In this document: one piece after another, positions 9,329 to 22,881 of the stretch
How the letters are laid out: every line of letters begins with the position of its first letter
How positions within the stretch are numbered: position 1 is the stretch's first letter
Assembly: GCF_040448685.1 (NCBI RefSeq)
Contig: NZ_CP159290.1
Location: 1,488,001 to 1,552,000 of the forward strand
Direction: 5' to 3'
Length of the DNA stretch: 64,000 nt
From: Cellulosimicrobium sp. ES-005
GTDB taxonomy: Bacteria > Actinomycetota > Actinomycetes > Actinomycetales > Cellulomonadaceae
Translations under genes and position numbers: made by a program
Notes under the pieces: generated by a model
What the model was told of the DNA's origin: nothing
The model's database searches: none
The model's input: the letters and a program-made list of their open reading frames with translations, nothing else

Positions 9329-10275
9329 GCACGACCACCCCCGAGCACCGCTCCGGATTCGCCTGCCTGGTCGGGCGGCCCAACGCGGGCAAGTCGACCC
9401 TGACGAACGCGCTGGTCGGCCAGAAGGTCGCCATCACGTCCGGGCGGCCGCAGACGACCCGCCACACGATCCGCGGGATCGTGCACCGCCCCGACGCGCA
9501 GCTCGTCCTCGTCGACACCCCGGGCCTGCACCGGCCCCGCACGCTGCTCGGCGAACGCCTCAACGACCTCGTGCGCGAGACGCTGACGGAGGTCGACGTC
9601 ATCGCGTTCTGCCTGCCCGCGGACCAGAAGATCGGGCCGGGCGACCGGTTCATCGCGAACGAGCTCGCCGAGCTCATGCGCGGGCGCCGCGGCACGCCCG
9701 TGGTCGCCGTCGTGACGAAGGCCGACCTCGTGGACCGCGGCACGCTCGCCGCGCACCTGCTCGCCGTGGACCGGCTGGGGGAGACCGCGGGCGGCTGGGC
9801 GGACATCGTGCCGGTCTCGGCGCAGGACGGCTACCAGGTGGACGTCCTCACCGACGTCCTGGTCTCGCACCTCCCCGCGGGGCCGGAGCTCTACCCGGGC
9901 GGCGAGCTCACCGACGAGCCCGAGGCGGTGATGGTCGCGGAGCTCGTGCGCGAGGCCGCGCTCGAGGGCGTGCGCGACGAGCTGCCGCACTCGCTCGCCG
10001 TCCAGGTCGAGGAGATCGTGCCCCGCGAGGGCAGCGGGGACGAGGCCACCGGCCGCCCGCCGCTGCTCGACGTGCGGGTCAACCTCTTCGTCGAGCGCGA
10101 CTCGCAGAAGGCCATCGTCATCGGCCGGGGCGGCTCGCGGCTGCGCGAGGTCGGGACCCGCGCGCGGCACGGCATCGAGGCGCTGCTCGGCGCGCGCGTC
10201 TACCTCGACCTGCACGTGAAGGTCGCCAAGGACTGGCAGCGCGACCCCAAGCAGCTCCACCGGCTCGGGTTCTGA
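9325..10275 (+). CDS. era: GTPase Era
   Basis: 316 residues, GTG start overlapping the previous stop. The GTPase domain has G1 GRPNAGKS (17-24), G2 region QTTRH, G3 DTPG, G4 TKAD and a G5-like VSAQDG. The C-terminal KH domain follows ([13 protein letters not shown]). Era binds the 3' end of 16S rRNA near the anti-Shine-Dalgarno sequence and checks 30S assembly. It closes the phoH-ybeY-CorC-era operon and is followed by a strong hairpin. Confidence 0.97.
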   Translation: MSTTTPEHRSGFACLVGRPNAGKSTLTNALVGQKVAITSGRPQTTRHTIRGIVHRPDAQLVLVDTPGLHRPRTLLGERLNDLVRETLTEVDVIAFCLPADQKIGPGDRFIANELAELMRGRRGTPVVAVVTKADLVDRGTLAAHLLAVDRLGETAGGWADIVPVSAQDGYQVDVLTDVLVSHLPAGPELYPGGELTDEPEAVMVAELVREAALEGVRDELPHSLAVQVEEIVPREGSGDEATGRPPLLDVRVNLFVERDSQKAIVIGRGGSRLREVGTRARHGIEALLGARVYLDLHVKVAKDWQRDPKQLHRLGF

Positions 10276-10288
10276 GGCGGGCCGCGCC

Positions 10289-10312
10289 CGGACGGGGGAG
10301 AGCCCCCGTCCG
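10289..10312 (+). terminator. Stem-loop after era
   Basis: Perfect 10-bp stem CGGACGGGGG / CCCCCGTCCG with an AGAG loop, 13 bases after the era stop. There is no T-run, as is common in high-GC actinobacteria, so termination is likely but not certain. Confidence 0.7.
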
Positions 10313-10354
10313 CGCGTCGGGGCGGCACCAGGGACCGGCGTCGTGGGTGCGACG

Positions 10355-10360
10355 TACGAT
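10355..10360 (+). promoter_or_regulatory. Putative -10 element (TACGAT)
   Basis: TACGAT ends six bases before GTG 10367. This spacing fits a leaderless transcript starting at that GTG and is the reason for preferring it over GTG 10343, which would lie upstream of the promoter element. Confidence 0.5.
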
Positions 10361-10366
10361 TCCCCG

Positions 10367-11962
10367 GTGATCTTCCGGACCGCCGCGACCACCGCCGCGC
10401 TCGCGATCGTCCTCGCGATCGTCGGCGCGGTCACGGGACCGCAGTGGGACCCGGTGCCCGTGACCGAGCACCTGGAGCCCACGACGCCCGACACGACGAT
10501 CGGGGGCCAGCCTCCCGGCGGCGCCGACCCCGTCGGCACGTACGACGTGCGCGAGACGGACGTGACGATCCGGCTCGACGGCGCGACGGTCGGGGGCATC
10601 CTGCGCGAGCCCGTCGACGCGGGCGACGACCTCCCGGGCGTGGTGTTCGTGCACGGCGCGGGCACGGGCCTGGCGACGGAGGCCTTCGTGGACGTCGCGG
10701 CCGACCTCGCGAGCGCCGGTGTCGTCACCCTCGTGCCGGACAAGCGCCTCGACACGTACACGACGCGTCACCGCGACTACGAGGCGATGGCGCGCGACTA
10801 CGAGCGCTCCGTGGACCTGCTCCGGACGCGACCCGGGGTCGACCCGGACCAGGTCGGGCTGTACGGGGAGTCGGAGGGCACGTGGATCGTGCCCGTGATG
10901 GCCGTCGAGGACCCGACGATCGCGTTCTCCGTGCTCGTGTCCGCCCCGGTCGTGCCGCCGCGCCAGCAGGCCGCGTTCGCGGTCGACAGCTACCTGCGCA
11001 ACACGGACGTCCCGCACGGGGTGTTCCGGGCGATCCCGCGCGCGGTCGGCATGGCGATCCCCGGGGGCGGCTTCGAGTACGCCGACTTCGACGTCGAGCC
11101 GTTCCTCGAGCGGCTCACCCAGCCCGTCCTCGTGGTCTACGGCACCGCGGACCCGTCGATGCCGGTCGAGCAGGGGGCGCGGCAGATCCTCGACGCGACG
11201 GGGCCGTCGTCGGCGTCGGGCGGCGCCGACGTGACCGTGCGGTTCTACGAGGACGCGAACCACGGGATCAAGATCGACGACGTGCTCGTCCCCGACTTCC
11301 CGCGCGACCTCGGCGCCTGGATCACGTCCCTCCCCGACAGCGCGACCGCGCAGCCCCAGGTCGCCGGGGCCGAGCCGAACCAGCAGTACCTCGCCGGTCC
11401 CGTCCCCACCCCGCGGTGGCTCGGCAACGGCGACCTCCTCGTCGGGCTCGTGCTCGGCGCGGTGGGTCTCCTCGTGCTCGGGCCGCTCGTCGGGCTCGTC
11501 GGAGGGCTCGTGCGCCGTCTGCGCCGCGTCGCCGGGCGCCCGAGCGCGCCCGCCGGTCTCGCGCCCGGCTTCCGCGCGCCGCTCGCCGGGCTCGGCGCGG
11601 GCGCCCTCGGGACGACGGTGGCCCTCGTGGTCTACCTCGTCGCCGTCGCCCGGCTCGCCCTCGACTACGAGAAGGACGCCTGGGTCGTGCAGGGCGGGTG
11701 GATCGGGGTGCGGCTCGTCGGGCTCGCGACGCTCGTCGCCGCGGCCCTCCTGATCAACCGCTCCGCCGAGGTCCGGACGGCCCGGCGCGCCGCGGCGGAC
11801 CTCGCCGACGCGGCCGGCACGGGCGTCGAGGAGGGCCGGGCCGGGGCGCTGCGGGTCGCGCGGGGCCTGACGACGCACGTCATGCTGTGGTGCGTCGTCG
11901 CGGGTGCGGCGATCCTCCTCGTGATCCTCGCGTACTGGGGCGTGTACCAGCTCGGCATCTGA
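10367..11962 (+). CDS. Alpha/beta-hydrolase with C-terminal membrane domain
   Basis: 531 residues from GTG 10367. A signal-anchor helix ([18 protein letters not shown]) is followed by an extracytoplasmic alpha/beta-hydrolase domain. [11 protein letters not shown] is the oxyanion region, [14 protein letters not shown] holds the G-x-S-x-G-type nucleophile elbow (G-E-S-E-G, serine near residue 170), and H in EDANHGIK is the likely catalytic histidine. After about residue 350 come roughly four more membrane helices ([20 protein letters not shown] onward). This dipeptidyl-peptidase-like hydrolase fused to a membrane tail is uncommon. Substrate unknown; a role at the cell surface is inferred. Confidence 0.75.
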   Translation: MIFRTAATTAALAIVLAIVGAVTGPQWDPVPVTEHLEPTTPDTTIGGQPPGGADPVGTYDVRETDVTIRLDGATVGGILREPVDAGDDLPGVVFVHGAGTGLATEAFVDVAADLASAGVVTLVPDKRLDTYTTRHRDYEAMARDYERSVDLLRTRPGVDPDQVGLYGESEGTWIVPVMAVEDPTIAFSVLVSAPVVPPRQQAAFAVDSYLRNTDVPHGVFRAIPRAVGMAIPGGGFEYADFDVEPFLERLTQPVLVVYGTADPSMPVEQGARQILDATGPSSASGGADVTVRFYEDANHGIKIDDVLVPDFPRDLGAWITSLPDSATAQPQVAGAEPNQQYLAGPVPTPRWLGNGDLLVGLVLGAVGLLVLGPLVGLVGGLVRRLRRVAGRPSAPAGLAPGFRAPLAGLGAGALGTTVALVVYLVAVARLALDYEKDAWVVQGGWIGVRLVGLATLVAAALLINRSAEVRTARRAAADLADAAGTGVEEGRAGALRVARGLTTHVMLWCVVAGAAILLVILAYWGVYQLGI

Positions 11963-11995
11963 CCGCCCGCCCGGGCGCGGGCGCCTCCGCGTGCG

Positions 11996-12001
11996 TATCG
12001 T
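11996..12001 (+). promoter_or_regulatory. Putative -10 element (TATCGT)
   Basis: TATCGT ends six bases before the GTG at 12008, with no Shine-Dalgarno sequence between them, which suggests a leaderless transcript. Confidence 0.5.
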
Positions 12002-12007
12002 GGACAG

Positions 12008-13606
12008 GTGAGGCGCCGTCGGCTCGCGCAGGACCGGGCGGCTCGTGCCGGGCACGTCACCCACGAGCCGACGACGGACGGTGCCAGCGCGTCGGCGGGT
12101 GCCGTCAGCTTCGAGCTCCTGCCCCCCGAGCTGCGCACGGACGACCGCTTCGACGCCGTGTTCGACGGCGAGCCGGAGGCCGCGAGCGACGGCGACCGGT
12201 CGGGGCGCACGGCCCCGGGCACCTCCAGCGACGGGCGCCGTGGCCCGCACGCCCGGAGCGCCGGGACCGCGTCGCGACCCGCGACGGCCGCGGCAGGATC
12301 CGCCCGGACCGCGCGCGAGCGCGGACGGTCCCGGCGCAGCGACGGCACGGACGCACCGCGGCGCGCCTGGTACGCGCACCCCGTCCCGTGGGTCGCCGTC
12401 GCGGTCGCCGCCGCGTTCGCGGGCTCGGTCGCCTTCACCGCCTCGATGGAGGACGCGCGGCCCGTCGACGTCACCGCGCTCGCGGGCGGGCTGCGCCCCC
12501 TCGACGCACCGCCCGAGCCGCGGTGGTCCGTGCCGGTCGCGCCGGGCTCCGAGGTCGTCCCGGCAGTGGGCGCCGTCGTCACGGTCGACGGCGCGCTCAC
12601 GGCGCACTCGGTCGAGGACGGCTCGGTCCTCTGGCGGTCCGAGCGGCTCGGCGACCGGGCCACGTGCCTGCCGGCCCAGGGCGAGCCGGCCCGGGAGGTG
12701 GTGGTGTGCGCCGTGCCGTCGGGGTGGCGCGAGCAGGTCGTCCGGCTGGTCACCGTCCGGTCCGCGACGGGGGAGGTCGTCGGCGACCGGACCGTCGAGA
12801 CCGCGGGCCGCCTGTCGGTCGTGCCCGTCGGCGCCGGCGACGTCGTGCGCGCGTGGTGGCGGGGCGGCGAGGTCGCGCTCGTGCGCGAGGACGCGGCGAC
12901 CGGAGAGGTCCGCTGGGACCGGTCGCTCCCGCACGACGGGCTCGGGCGCGGGGGCGACGTCGTGCTCGACGTCCGCCGCGGGGTGGTCGACGTCCTGGCG
13001 CCGGGCGTCGCCGCGGCGCTCACGGAGGACGGCCGCTCGCTCGTCGAGGACGACGTGTGGACGATCGTGCGGCTCCAGGACGGCCGCTACGTCGGGAACG
13101 AGTACGGGCGCGGCACGGCGACCGTCTTCACGGCCGCGGGCGAGCCGGACTTCCGGATCAAGGGCCGCGTCCTCGAGGCACCCCTCTCGGACGGTTCCGC
13201 GCCCGGCGTGATCGTCACCAACACGTTCGGGAGCATCGTGGGGGTCGACGCGGCGACCGGCTCGGAGCTCTGGTCCCTCCCGGGCACCGGCCTGCGAGCC
13301 GTCGCGCGCGTCGACGGGCGCGTCGTCGTCCAGACGGACTCGGCGTACCGCAGCGTCGACGCGCGCACCGGGGAGGAGGCCTGGGCCGTGACCGTCGACG
13401 ACAGCGGGCCCTGGCCGGTGCTCACGGACGGACGGTCGCTCTTCGTGACCGAGCGCGGCCGCGAGGGTCAGGGGCTCGTGTCGCTCGCGCTCGACGACGG
13501 GGCCGTCGAGTGGCGCTGGGCCCTGCCCGAGAACACGTACCACGTGGTCGCGGTCGAGGGCCGCCTCTTCCTGCTCGGCGCGGACCGGCTGACGGCCGTG
13601 TCCTGA
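12008..13606 (+). CDS. Membrane-anchored PQQ-like beta-propeller protein
   Basis: 532 residues from GTG 12008. A long charged and disordered cytoplasmic N-terminus (about 115 residues, Arg/Ala/Thr-rich) leads into one membrane helix (PVPWVAVAVAAAFAGSVAFTA). An outer domain follows with repeated blades of the form W-x-x-P/V, D-x-x-T/D-G-x-x-L/W (VDGALTAHSVEDGSVLWRSE, DAATGSELWSLPG, DARTGEEAWAVTV). These are PQQ-type propeller repeats, most likely without cofactor and acting as a protein or polysaccharide binding scaffold. No enzymatic motif is visible. Confidence 0.75.
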   Translation: MRRRRLAQDRAARAGHVTHEPTTDGASASAGAVSFELLPPELRTDDRFDAVFDGEPEAASDGDRSGRTAPGTSSDGRRGPHARSAGTASRPATAAAGSARTARERGRSRRSDGTDAPRRAWYAHPVPWVAVAVAAAFAGSVAFTASMEDARPVDVTALAGGLRPLDAPPEPRWSVPVAPGSEVVPAVGAVVTVDGALTAHSVEDGSVLWRSERLGDRATCLPAQGEPAREVVVCAVPSGWREQVVRLVTVRSATGEVVGDRTVETAGRLSVVPVGAGDVVRAWWRGGEVALVREDAATGEVRWDRSLPHDGLGRGGDVVLDVRRGVVDVLAPGVAAALTEDGRSLVEDDVWTIVRLQDGRYVGNEYGRGTATVFTAAGEPDFRIKGRVLEAPLSDGSAPGVIVTNTFGSIVGVDAATGSELWSLPGTGLRAVARVDGRVVVQTDSAYRSVDARTGEEAWAVTVDDSGPWPVLTDGRSLFVTERGREGQGLVSLALDDGAVEWRWALPENTYHVVAVEGRLFLLGADRLTAVS

Positions 13607-13740
13607 GCCGTCCCGTCGTATCGGGGGTCCGCGCCGCGTGGGCGCTTGAAGACGCACGTGATGAACCGGTAGAAACGGTCGGGGCCCGTCGGGCCGGCGT
13701 GCGTGCGTACGGCACGGCGCGACAGCGTAGGGAGTGCACG

Positions 13741-17965
<4,225 letters not shown>

Positions 17966-17970
17966 GACGC

Positions 17971-18010
17971 AACGCAGCCCCCGCCCGACCCGTCGGGCGG
18001 GGGCTGCGTT
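17971..18010 (+). terminator. leuA terminator
   Basis: A perfect inverted repeat: 19-base arms 17971-17989 and 17992-18010 (AACGCAGCC... and ...GGCTGCGTT) with a two-base nominal loop, five bases after the leuA stop. The flanking AAC/GTT bases give a short U-tract on either strand. Confidence 0.9.
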
Positions 18011-18023
18011 GTGCTGACGAAAA

Positions 18024-18069
18024 GCGAGAAGTCGCCCCCGCCGGCAGCCTGGGAGGGGCACCTTCTCGC
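18024..18069 (+). promoter_or_regulatory. Inverted repeat upstream of recO
   Basis: GCGAGAAG (18024-18031) and CTTCTCGC (18062-18069) are exact inverted repeats around a GC-rich interior that can extend the pairing imperfectly (TCGCCCC against GGGGCA). It lies just after the leuA terminator and 55 bases before the likely recO transcription start. A second terminator or an operator are both possible. Confidence 0.4.
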
Positions 18070-18123
18070 ATCTCACGACCGGGGGCCCGGTGTGGGTCGG
18101 CACGGGGCGTGGGTGGGATGGCG

Positions 18124-18129
18124 GACAAT
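18124..18129 (+). promoter_or_regulatory. Putative -10 element (GACAAT) of recO
   Basis: GACAAT ends six bases before the GTG at 18136. The same hexamer precedes dusB by seven bases, so this near-consensus form seems usable in this genome. Confidence 0.35.
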
Positions 18130-18135
18130 AGGGGC

Positions 18136-18948
18136 GTGGTGCTGTACCGAGACGACGCGATCGTGCTGCGCGCCCAGAAGCTGGGCGAGGCGGACCGCAT
18201 CGTCACCCTCCTGACGCGCGAGCACGGGAAGGTGCGCGCCGTCGGCAAGGGCGTGCGTCGCACGTCGTCCCGGTTCGGGGCGCGGCTGGAGCCGTTCATG
18301 GTCGTCGACGTCCAGCTCTACGCGGGGCGGTCCCTGGACACGGTGACGCAGGCGGAGACGATCGGCCCGTACGCGCGGCGGATCTGCGAGGACTACGGTC
18401 TGTACACGGCGGGCGCCGTGATGCTCGAGACCGCGGAGCGGCTCGTCGCCGACGAGAGAGAACCCGCCGTGCAGCAGTACTGGCTGCTCGCGGGGGCGCT
18501 CCGGGCGCTGTCCGAGCAGGCGCACGCCCCCGGCCTGGTGCTGGACTCCTACCTCCTGCGCGCGCTCGCCGTCGCCGGCTGGGCGCCGTCGTTCGAGGAC
18601 TGCGCACGGTGCGGCGAGCCGGGCCCCCACCACGCGTTCGCCGTCGCGCAGGGGGGCGCGGTGTGCTCGCGCTGTCGTCCGCCCGGGTCGACGGCACCCG
18701 CCCCCCAGACCTTCGCCCTCCTCGCCGCGCTGCTCGCGGGGGAGTGGGAGACTGCCGACGCCTCGGACGCGCGGCACCGCAAGGAAGCGAGCGGCCTCGT
18801 GGCCGCCTACAGCCAATACCACCTGGAGAGAACGTTGCGATCACTGCGCATGGTCGAGCGGGACGCGCCCGCCGCCCCGTCTGCCGCCTCGCCCGCGGGG
18901 CCGGTCGGCGTCGTCGCCGACCGCCGGGGTGCGGGGGCGGACGCCTGA
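18136..18948 (+). CDS. recO: DNA repair protein RecO
   Basis: 270 residues from GTG 18136 ([20 protein letters not shown], the usual RecO opening; ATG 18118 is possible but lies upstream of the -10-like element). It has an N-terminal OB fold, a central helical part, and a C-terminal zinc site CARCG ... CSRC (residues about 157-160 and 178-181). RecO loads RecA with RecR and anneals SSB-coated strands. It is followed by uppS with a TGATG overlap, the typical actinobacterial pair. Confidence 0.96.
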   Translation: MVLYRDDAIVLRAQKLGEADRIVTLLTREHGKVRAVGKGVRRTSSRFGARLEPFMVVDVQLYAGRSLDTVTQAETIGPYARRICEDYGLYTAGAVMLETAERLVADEREPAVQQYWLLAGALRALSEQAHAPGLVLDSYLLRALAVAGWAPSFEDCARCGEPGPHHAFAVAQGGAVCSRCRPPGSTAPAPQTFALLAALLAGEWETADASDARHRKEASGLVAAYSQYHLERTLRSLRMVERDAPAAPSAASPAGPVGVVADRRGAGADA

Positions 18949-19739
18949 TGGCGAAGCGGACCTACGCGGCGCCGTTCCCGCACCCGAGCGGTGCGCGGCC
19001 CCCGGCGATCCCGGCGCAGTTCGTGCCGAACCACGTGGCCGTCGTCATGGACGGCAACGGCCGCTGGGCCAACGCGCGCGGGCTGCCCCGCACCGCGGGC
19101 CACGAGGCCGGCGAGGCGGCGCTGCTGGACGTCGTCGCGGGGGCGATCGAGATCGGCGTCAAGCACGTGTCGGCGTACGCGTTCTCGACGGAGAACTGGA
19201 AGCGCTCGCCCGACGAGGTGCGGTTCCTCATGGGCTTCAACCGCGACGTCATCCGGCGACGTCGTGACGAGATGGACTCGTGGGGAGTCCGCGTGCGCTG
19301 GGCAGGGCGTCGTCCTCGCCTCTGGGCGTCGGTGATCAAGGAGCTCGAGGTCGCGGAGGAGCAGACGAAGGAGAACGACGTCTGCACCCTGACGATGTGC
19401 GTCAACTACGGCGGGCGCGCGGAGATCGCCGACGCCGCGGCCGCTATCGCGCGCGAGGTCGCCGCGGGGCGGCTCGACCCCGGCAAGGTCACCGAGCGGA
19501 CGATCCAGCAGCACCTCGACGAGCCCGACCTGCCGGACGTCGACCTCTTCCTGCGCAGCTCGGGCGAGCAGCGCACGTCCAACTTCATGATCTGGCAGGC
19601 CGCCTACGCGGAGCTCGTGTTCCTCCCCGAGCCGTGGCCCGACGTCGACCGCCGGTCGCTGTGGCGCGCGGTCGAGGAGTACGCGCGGCGCGACCGTCGC
19701 TACGGCGGCGCGGTGGACGCGGTGGGCGGCACGGTCTGA
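18948..19739 (+). CDS. uppS: Isoprenyl transferase (undecaprenyl or decaprenyl diphosphate synthase family)
   Basis: 263 residues, ATG overlapping the recO stop. It has [13 protein letters not shown] with the catalytic Asp near residue 35, [13 protein letters not shown], the [10 protein letters not shown] motif, and the C-terminal [18 protein letters not shown] signature of cis-prenyltransferases. It extends farnesyl-PP with isopentenyl-PP to make the lipid carrier for peptidoglycan. The exact chain length cannot be read from sequence. A recO-uppS operon is usual in this group. Confidence 0.95.
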   Translation: MAKRTYAAPFPHPSGARPPAIPAQFVPNHVAVVMDGNGRWANARGLPRTAGHEAGEAALLDVVAGAIEIGVKHVSAYAFSTENWKRSPDEVRFLMGFNRDVIRRRRDEMDSWGVRVRWAGRRPRLWASVIKELEVAEEQTKENDVCTLTMCVNYGGRAEIADAAAAIAREVAAGRLDPGKVTERTIQQHLDEPDLPDVDLFLRSSGEQRTSNFMIWQAAYAELVFLPEPWPDVDRRSLWRAVEEYARRDRRYGGAVDAVGGTV

Positions 19740-19801
19740 CGTCGTGCGCTCGCCGTGCGGGGCGCGCCGGTCGTCGTCGGGACGCCGTGGGCGCCGGCCG
19801 G

Positions 19802-19807
19802 TAGCGT
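19802..19807 (+). promoter_or_regulatory. Putative -10 element (TAGCGT)
   Basis: TAGCGT ends seven bases before ATG 19815, giving a leaderless start for the VOC gene and arguing against the upstream GTG at 19755. Confidence 0.5.
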
Positions 19808-19814
19808 GCGCGGC

Positions 19815-20192
19815 ATGGCTCTGAGCATCGGCATGGTGACCGTCGACTCCACCGACCCGCGACCGCTCGCGCACTGGTGGGCGCGCCAGCTCGGCGGGCG
19901 GGTCGTCGACGAGTCGGACGGATGGTTCCTCGAGGTCGTGCCCGCCGAGGGGGTGACCGCACCCGTCCTCGGCTTCCAGCGCGTCGAGGACCCGACCCCC
20001 GGCAAGAACCGCCTGCACCTCGACCTCGGCGCGTCCGACCGCGAGGCGGACGTCGCCGCGCTCGTGGCGGACGGCGCGACGTTCGTCGCGGAGCACACGG
20101 TCCCGGGCTACCGCTGGGCCGTGCTCGCGGACCCGCAGGGCAACCAGTTCTGCGTCGGCGCGGCCGACGGCTCCGCGACGACGGTCGGCTGA
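19815..20192 (+). CDS. VOC (glyoxalase-like) family protein
   Basis: 125 residues from ATG 19815. It shows the beta-alpha-beta-beta-beta repeat of the vicinal-oxygen-chelate fold: MVTVDSTDPRPLAHWWARQL at the start, NRLHLDLGASDREADVAALV in the middle, RWAVLADPQGNQFCVGAAD at the end. Single-domain actinobacterial proteins of this type (glyoxalase_6 kind) have no assigned substrate. It appears to be a stand-alone gene. Confidence 0.85.
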   Translation: MALSIGMVTVDSTDPRPLAHWWARQLGGRVVDESDGWFLEVVPAEGVTAPVLGFQRVEDPTPGKNRLHLDLGASDREADVAALVADGATFVAEHTVPGYRWAVLADPQGNQFCVGAADGSATTVG

Positions 20193-20215
20193 GGCGCCGG
20201 GGGACGTCCGGTCCG

Positions 20216-20893
20216 TCAGCCGGCGAGCACGTCGAGCCGGGCGGCGAGCTCGACCGGTCGGCTGAGCGCCACGAGGTGCCCGCCGGGCAGCGTCTCGACG
20301 TCGGCGCCCAGGCGCTCGCGCGCGACGGCGCGCTGGAAGGCCACGGGGAAGAGGCGGTCGTCGTCACCCTGGAGCACGACCGTGGGCGCTGTCGGCCAGG
20401 CGCGGGCCGGCCAGGGCTCGGCGAACGAGCGTTCGGACGGCTGCCGGTCGCTGCGCTGCACGGCGGCCGCGACCGCCTCGGGCACGTCGTGGAGGAAGTC
20501 GTCCACGGGGTCGAACGGCCCGAGGCCCGTCGCGGCACGGCGCGCTGCGTGGTCCGTCGCGCGCCACCAGTCGGCGCCCGACTCGCCCGGCAGCGGGATC
20601 ATCGGGTTGAGCAGCACGAGCAGGCGGACCGGATCGCGCTCGCACACGAGCGGGCCCACGTACGCGCCCATGGACTGGGCCACGACGACGAGGTCGTCCC
20701 GCTCGGCGAGTCCGGCCGCGCGGTGCAGGGTCTCGACGGCGACGTCGGTGAGGTCGGCCCAGCCGTAGGCCTCGTCGTGCTGGGGCAGGTCGACGGGGAC
20801 CGGGAGGTGACCGAGCCGGGCGAGCTCGGGCGCGAGCAGGTCCCAGTACGCGGGGTCGCCGCCGGCGCCGGGCAGCAGGAGGAACGTGGTCAT
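20216..20893 (-). CDS. Alpha/beta-hydrolase
   Basis: 225 residues from ATG 20893. It opens with the oxyanion strand MTTFLLLPGAGGDPAYW. The nucleophile elbow is VVVAQSMGAYVGP (Q-S-M-G-A, serine near residue 93), the acid lies in VLQGDDDRLFP, and the histidine in LPGGHLVALSRP completes a Ser-Asp-His triad. It resembles small salicylate-esterase/EstA-like hydrolases. Substrate unknown. Confidence 0.85.
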   Translation of the reverse strand: MTTFLLLPGAGGDPAYWDLLAPELARLGHLPVPVDLPQHDEAYGWADLTDVAVETLHRAAGLAERDDLVVVAQSMGAYVGPLVCERDPVRLLVLLNPMIPLPGESGADWWRATDHAARRAATGLGPFDPVDDFLHDVPEAVAAAVQRSDRQPSERSFAEPWPARAWPTAPTVVLQGDDDRLFPVAFQRAVARERLGADVETLPGGHLVALSRPVELAARLDVLAG

Positions 20894-20923
20894 GCCCGTT
20901 CGGACGGTCGGGCGCGCGTCATC

Positions 20924-21523
20924 TCATCGGTCGAGGCGCGGCGCGTCCTGCGTGTCCTGGACGCGGGGGTCGAGGACGAGACCGTCTCCCTCGAGGGCGG
21001 CGATCGCACCCGCCGGAGCGACGGTCTCCCGGGCGGCGCGGCGTCGAACCATGACGACCACCCCGACGGCCACGCCGACGACCAGCAGGACCAGGGCCGC
21101 GACGCCCCACGGCGACCCGGTCGCCGCGGCGAAGGCGGCCGTCCACACGGCCCAGCCGACGGTCGCGTAGATGGTCGCGTGGACCGCGCACCCGAGCGTC
21201 ATCGCGGCGAGGTAGCGGCCGAACGGCATCCGGACGACCCCCGCGGCGGCGTTCACGACGGTCTTGGTCCCGGTCGCGAGGAAGGACACGGGGACGGCGA
21301 GGACGCCCCAGCGGCGGACGGTCTCGATCCCGCGCGCCGCCGAGCGTCCGGACAGCCAGGCGTGGACGCGCGCGACCCACGGCTTCACGGGCCGCGTGCG
21401 GTCGAGCGTCCACGTCGTGACGAGTCGCGCGATCCAGTACGTCGCCTGCGTCCGCACGAACGCGATCGCGAAGAAGAACGCGAAGAGCGCGGCGAACGGG
21501 GCGCCGTCCAGCGCGTCGGGCAC
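20924..21523 (-). CDS. VTT (DedA-like) domain membrane protein
   Basis: 199 residues from GTG 21523, three bases after the zur stop codon and so probably the last gene of the zinc operon. It has four to five hydrophobic segments. The middle region SFLATGTKTVVNAAAGVVRM-PFGRYL resembles the DedA re-entrant loop (R-F-x-P-G-x-R ... A-G-x-x-x-M-x-x-x-x-F). VTT proteins act as lipid scramblases or in undecaprenyl phosphate recycling; why one is attached to zinc genes is not clear. Confidence 0.7.
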   Translation of the reverse strand: MPDALDGAPFAALFAFFFAIAFVRTQATYWIARLVTTWTLDRTRPVKPWVARVHAWLSGRSAARGIETVRRWGVLAVPVSFLATGTKTVVNAAAGVVRMPFGRYLAAMTLGCAVHATIYATVGWAVWTAAFAAATGSPWGVAALVLLVVGVAVGVVVMVRRRAARETVAPAGAIAALEGDGLVLDPRVQDTQDAPRLDR

Positions 21524-21526
21524 GGC

Positions 21527-21925
21527 TCAGTCCCGCGCGGAGGCGCGTGCGCACCCCGCGCACGTGCCGAACAGCTCGATCGTGTGCTGGATGTCGACGA
21601 ACCCGTGCGACGTGCCCACCTGGTTGGCCCACGTCTCGACGGTCGGGCCGTCGATCTCGACCGTGCGGCCGCACGTGCGGCACACGAGGTGGTGGTGGTG
21701 CTCGCGGCGCTCGCACCGGCGGTAGAGGTTCTCCCCCTCCTCGGTGCGCAGCACGTCGACGTCGCCGCCGTCCGCGAGGCTCTGGAGCGTGCGGTAGACG
21801 GTCGCGAGCCCCACGTTGTCCCCGCGGGTGCGCAGGATCTCGTGGAGCTGCTGGGCGCTGCGGAAGTCGTCGAGGTCCTCGAGAGCGTCCGAGACGGCGG
21901 CGCGCTGCCGGGTCATGCGCTGCAC
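21527..21925 (-). CDS. zur: Zinc uptake regulator Zur (Fur family)
   Basis: 132 residues from GTG 21925, chosen because GGAGGTGA lies five bases upstream; it overlaps the znuB end by 13 bases. The winged helix holds FRSAQQLHEILRTRGDNVGLATVYRTLQSL, the dimerisation part has the CERREHHHHLVCRTCGRTVEID zinc/histidine cluster, and CAGCA near the end is the structural zinc CxxC pair. The linkage to znuABC identifies it as Zur rather than Fur. It should repress the operon with Zn2+ bound at the box upstream of znuA, forming a feedback loop. Confidence 0.9.
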   Translation of the reverse strand: MQRMTRQRAAVSDALEDLDDFRSAQQLHEILRTRGDNVGLATVYRTLQSLADGGDVDVLRTEEGENLYRRCERREHHHHLVCRTCGRTVEIDGPTVETWANQVGTSHGFVDIQHTIELFGTCAGCARASARD

Positions 21926-22881
21926 GTGTCACCTCCGGGTGTGCGGTTCGACGCCCCCGAGGGTACGAGGTCGAGCTCGACGTCGTCGGGGATGTCCGGG
22001 TGCGGGTCGCGCGCCACGCGCGGGCGTCGGCGGACCCACAGCGGCCGCAGGACGGCGACGAGCAGGTAGGTCGCGATCGCGAGGACCACGATGGTCGCAC
22101 CCGGCGAGACGTTGTTCCAGTAGGTGAAGGACAGCCCCACGACGCACACGACCACGCCGACGACCGACGCGACGAGCATCGTCCGGCGGAACGAGCGCGT
22201 GACGAGCTGCGCGACCGCGACGGGCACGATCATCAGCGCGCTCACCAGCAGCAGCCCGACGACCCGCATCGACACCGTCACGGTGAGCGCGGCGACGACG
22301 GCGACGGCGATGTTGAGCGTGCGCACGGGCAGGCCCGACGCGCGCGCGAACTCCTCGTCGTGGCTCACGGAGAACAGCGCGGCGCGCAACCCGACCCCGA
22401 CGAGCAGGATCACCGCGCTGAGCACGACGGTGAGGACGAGGTCCGACGACGTGACGGTCGAGATGGAGCCGAAGAGGTACTGCATGAGGCTCCCGGACGA
22501 GCCGCCCGCGAGGCCGATGAGCAGGACGCCGCCCGCGATGCCGCCGTAGAAGAGCAGCGCGAGCGCGAGGTCGCCGCTCGTGCGGCCGCGCTCGCGCACG
22601 ACCTCGATGGCGACCGCACCGAGCACGGCGGCGACCACCGCGCCGGGGATCGCGAGCGCGTCGTTCGGGACGACGCCCATCGCGGCCCCGACGAGCCACC
22701 CGAGCGCGACGCCGGTGAGGGCGACGTGCCCGATGCCGTCGCCGAGGAGCGAGAGCTTGCGCTGCACGAGGTACGTGCCCACCACGGGCGCGCTGACGCC
22801 GACCAGGAGCGCGGCGAGGAGGGCGCGCTGCATGAGCGGGTCGGTGAGCATGAGGGAGATCTCGGAGAACAGCGTGGTCAT
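21913..22881 (-). CDS. znuB: Zinc ABC transporter permease ZnuB
   Basis: 322 residues, ATG 22881 overlapping the znuC stop (ATGA). It has eight or so membrane helices and the ABC-3 family signature (RKLSLLGDGIGHVALTGVAL near residue 40, FYGGIAGGVLLIGL, EEFARASGLPVRTLNI). It is the membrane channel of a metal uptake system. The last 30 residues are polar. Assignment to zinc rests on Zur and the histidine-rich ZnuA. Confidence 0.93.
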   Translation of the reverse strand: MTTLFSEISLMLTDPLMQRALLAALLVGVSAPVVGTYLVQRKLSLLGDGIGHVALTGVALGWLVGAAMGVVPNDALAIPGAVVAAVLGAVAIEVVRERGRTSGDLALALLFYGGIAGGVLLIGLAGGSSGSLMQYLFGSISTVTSSDLVLTVVLSAVILLVGVGLRAALFSVSHDEEFARASGLPVRTLNIAVAVVAALTVTVSMRVVGLLLVSALMIVPVAVAQLVTRSFRRTMLVASVVGVVVCVVGLSFTYWNNVSPGATIVVLAIATYLLVAVLRPLWVRRRPRVARDPHPDIPDDVELDLVPSGASNRTPGGDTCSA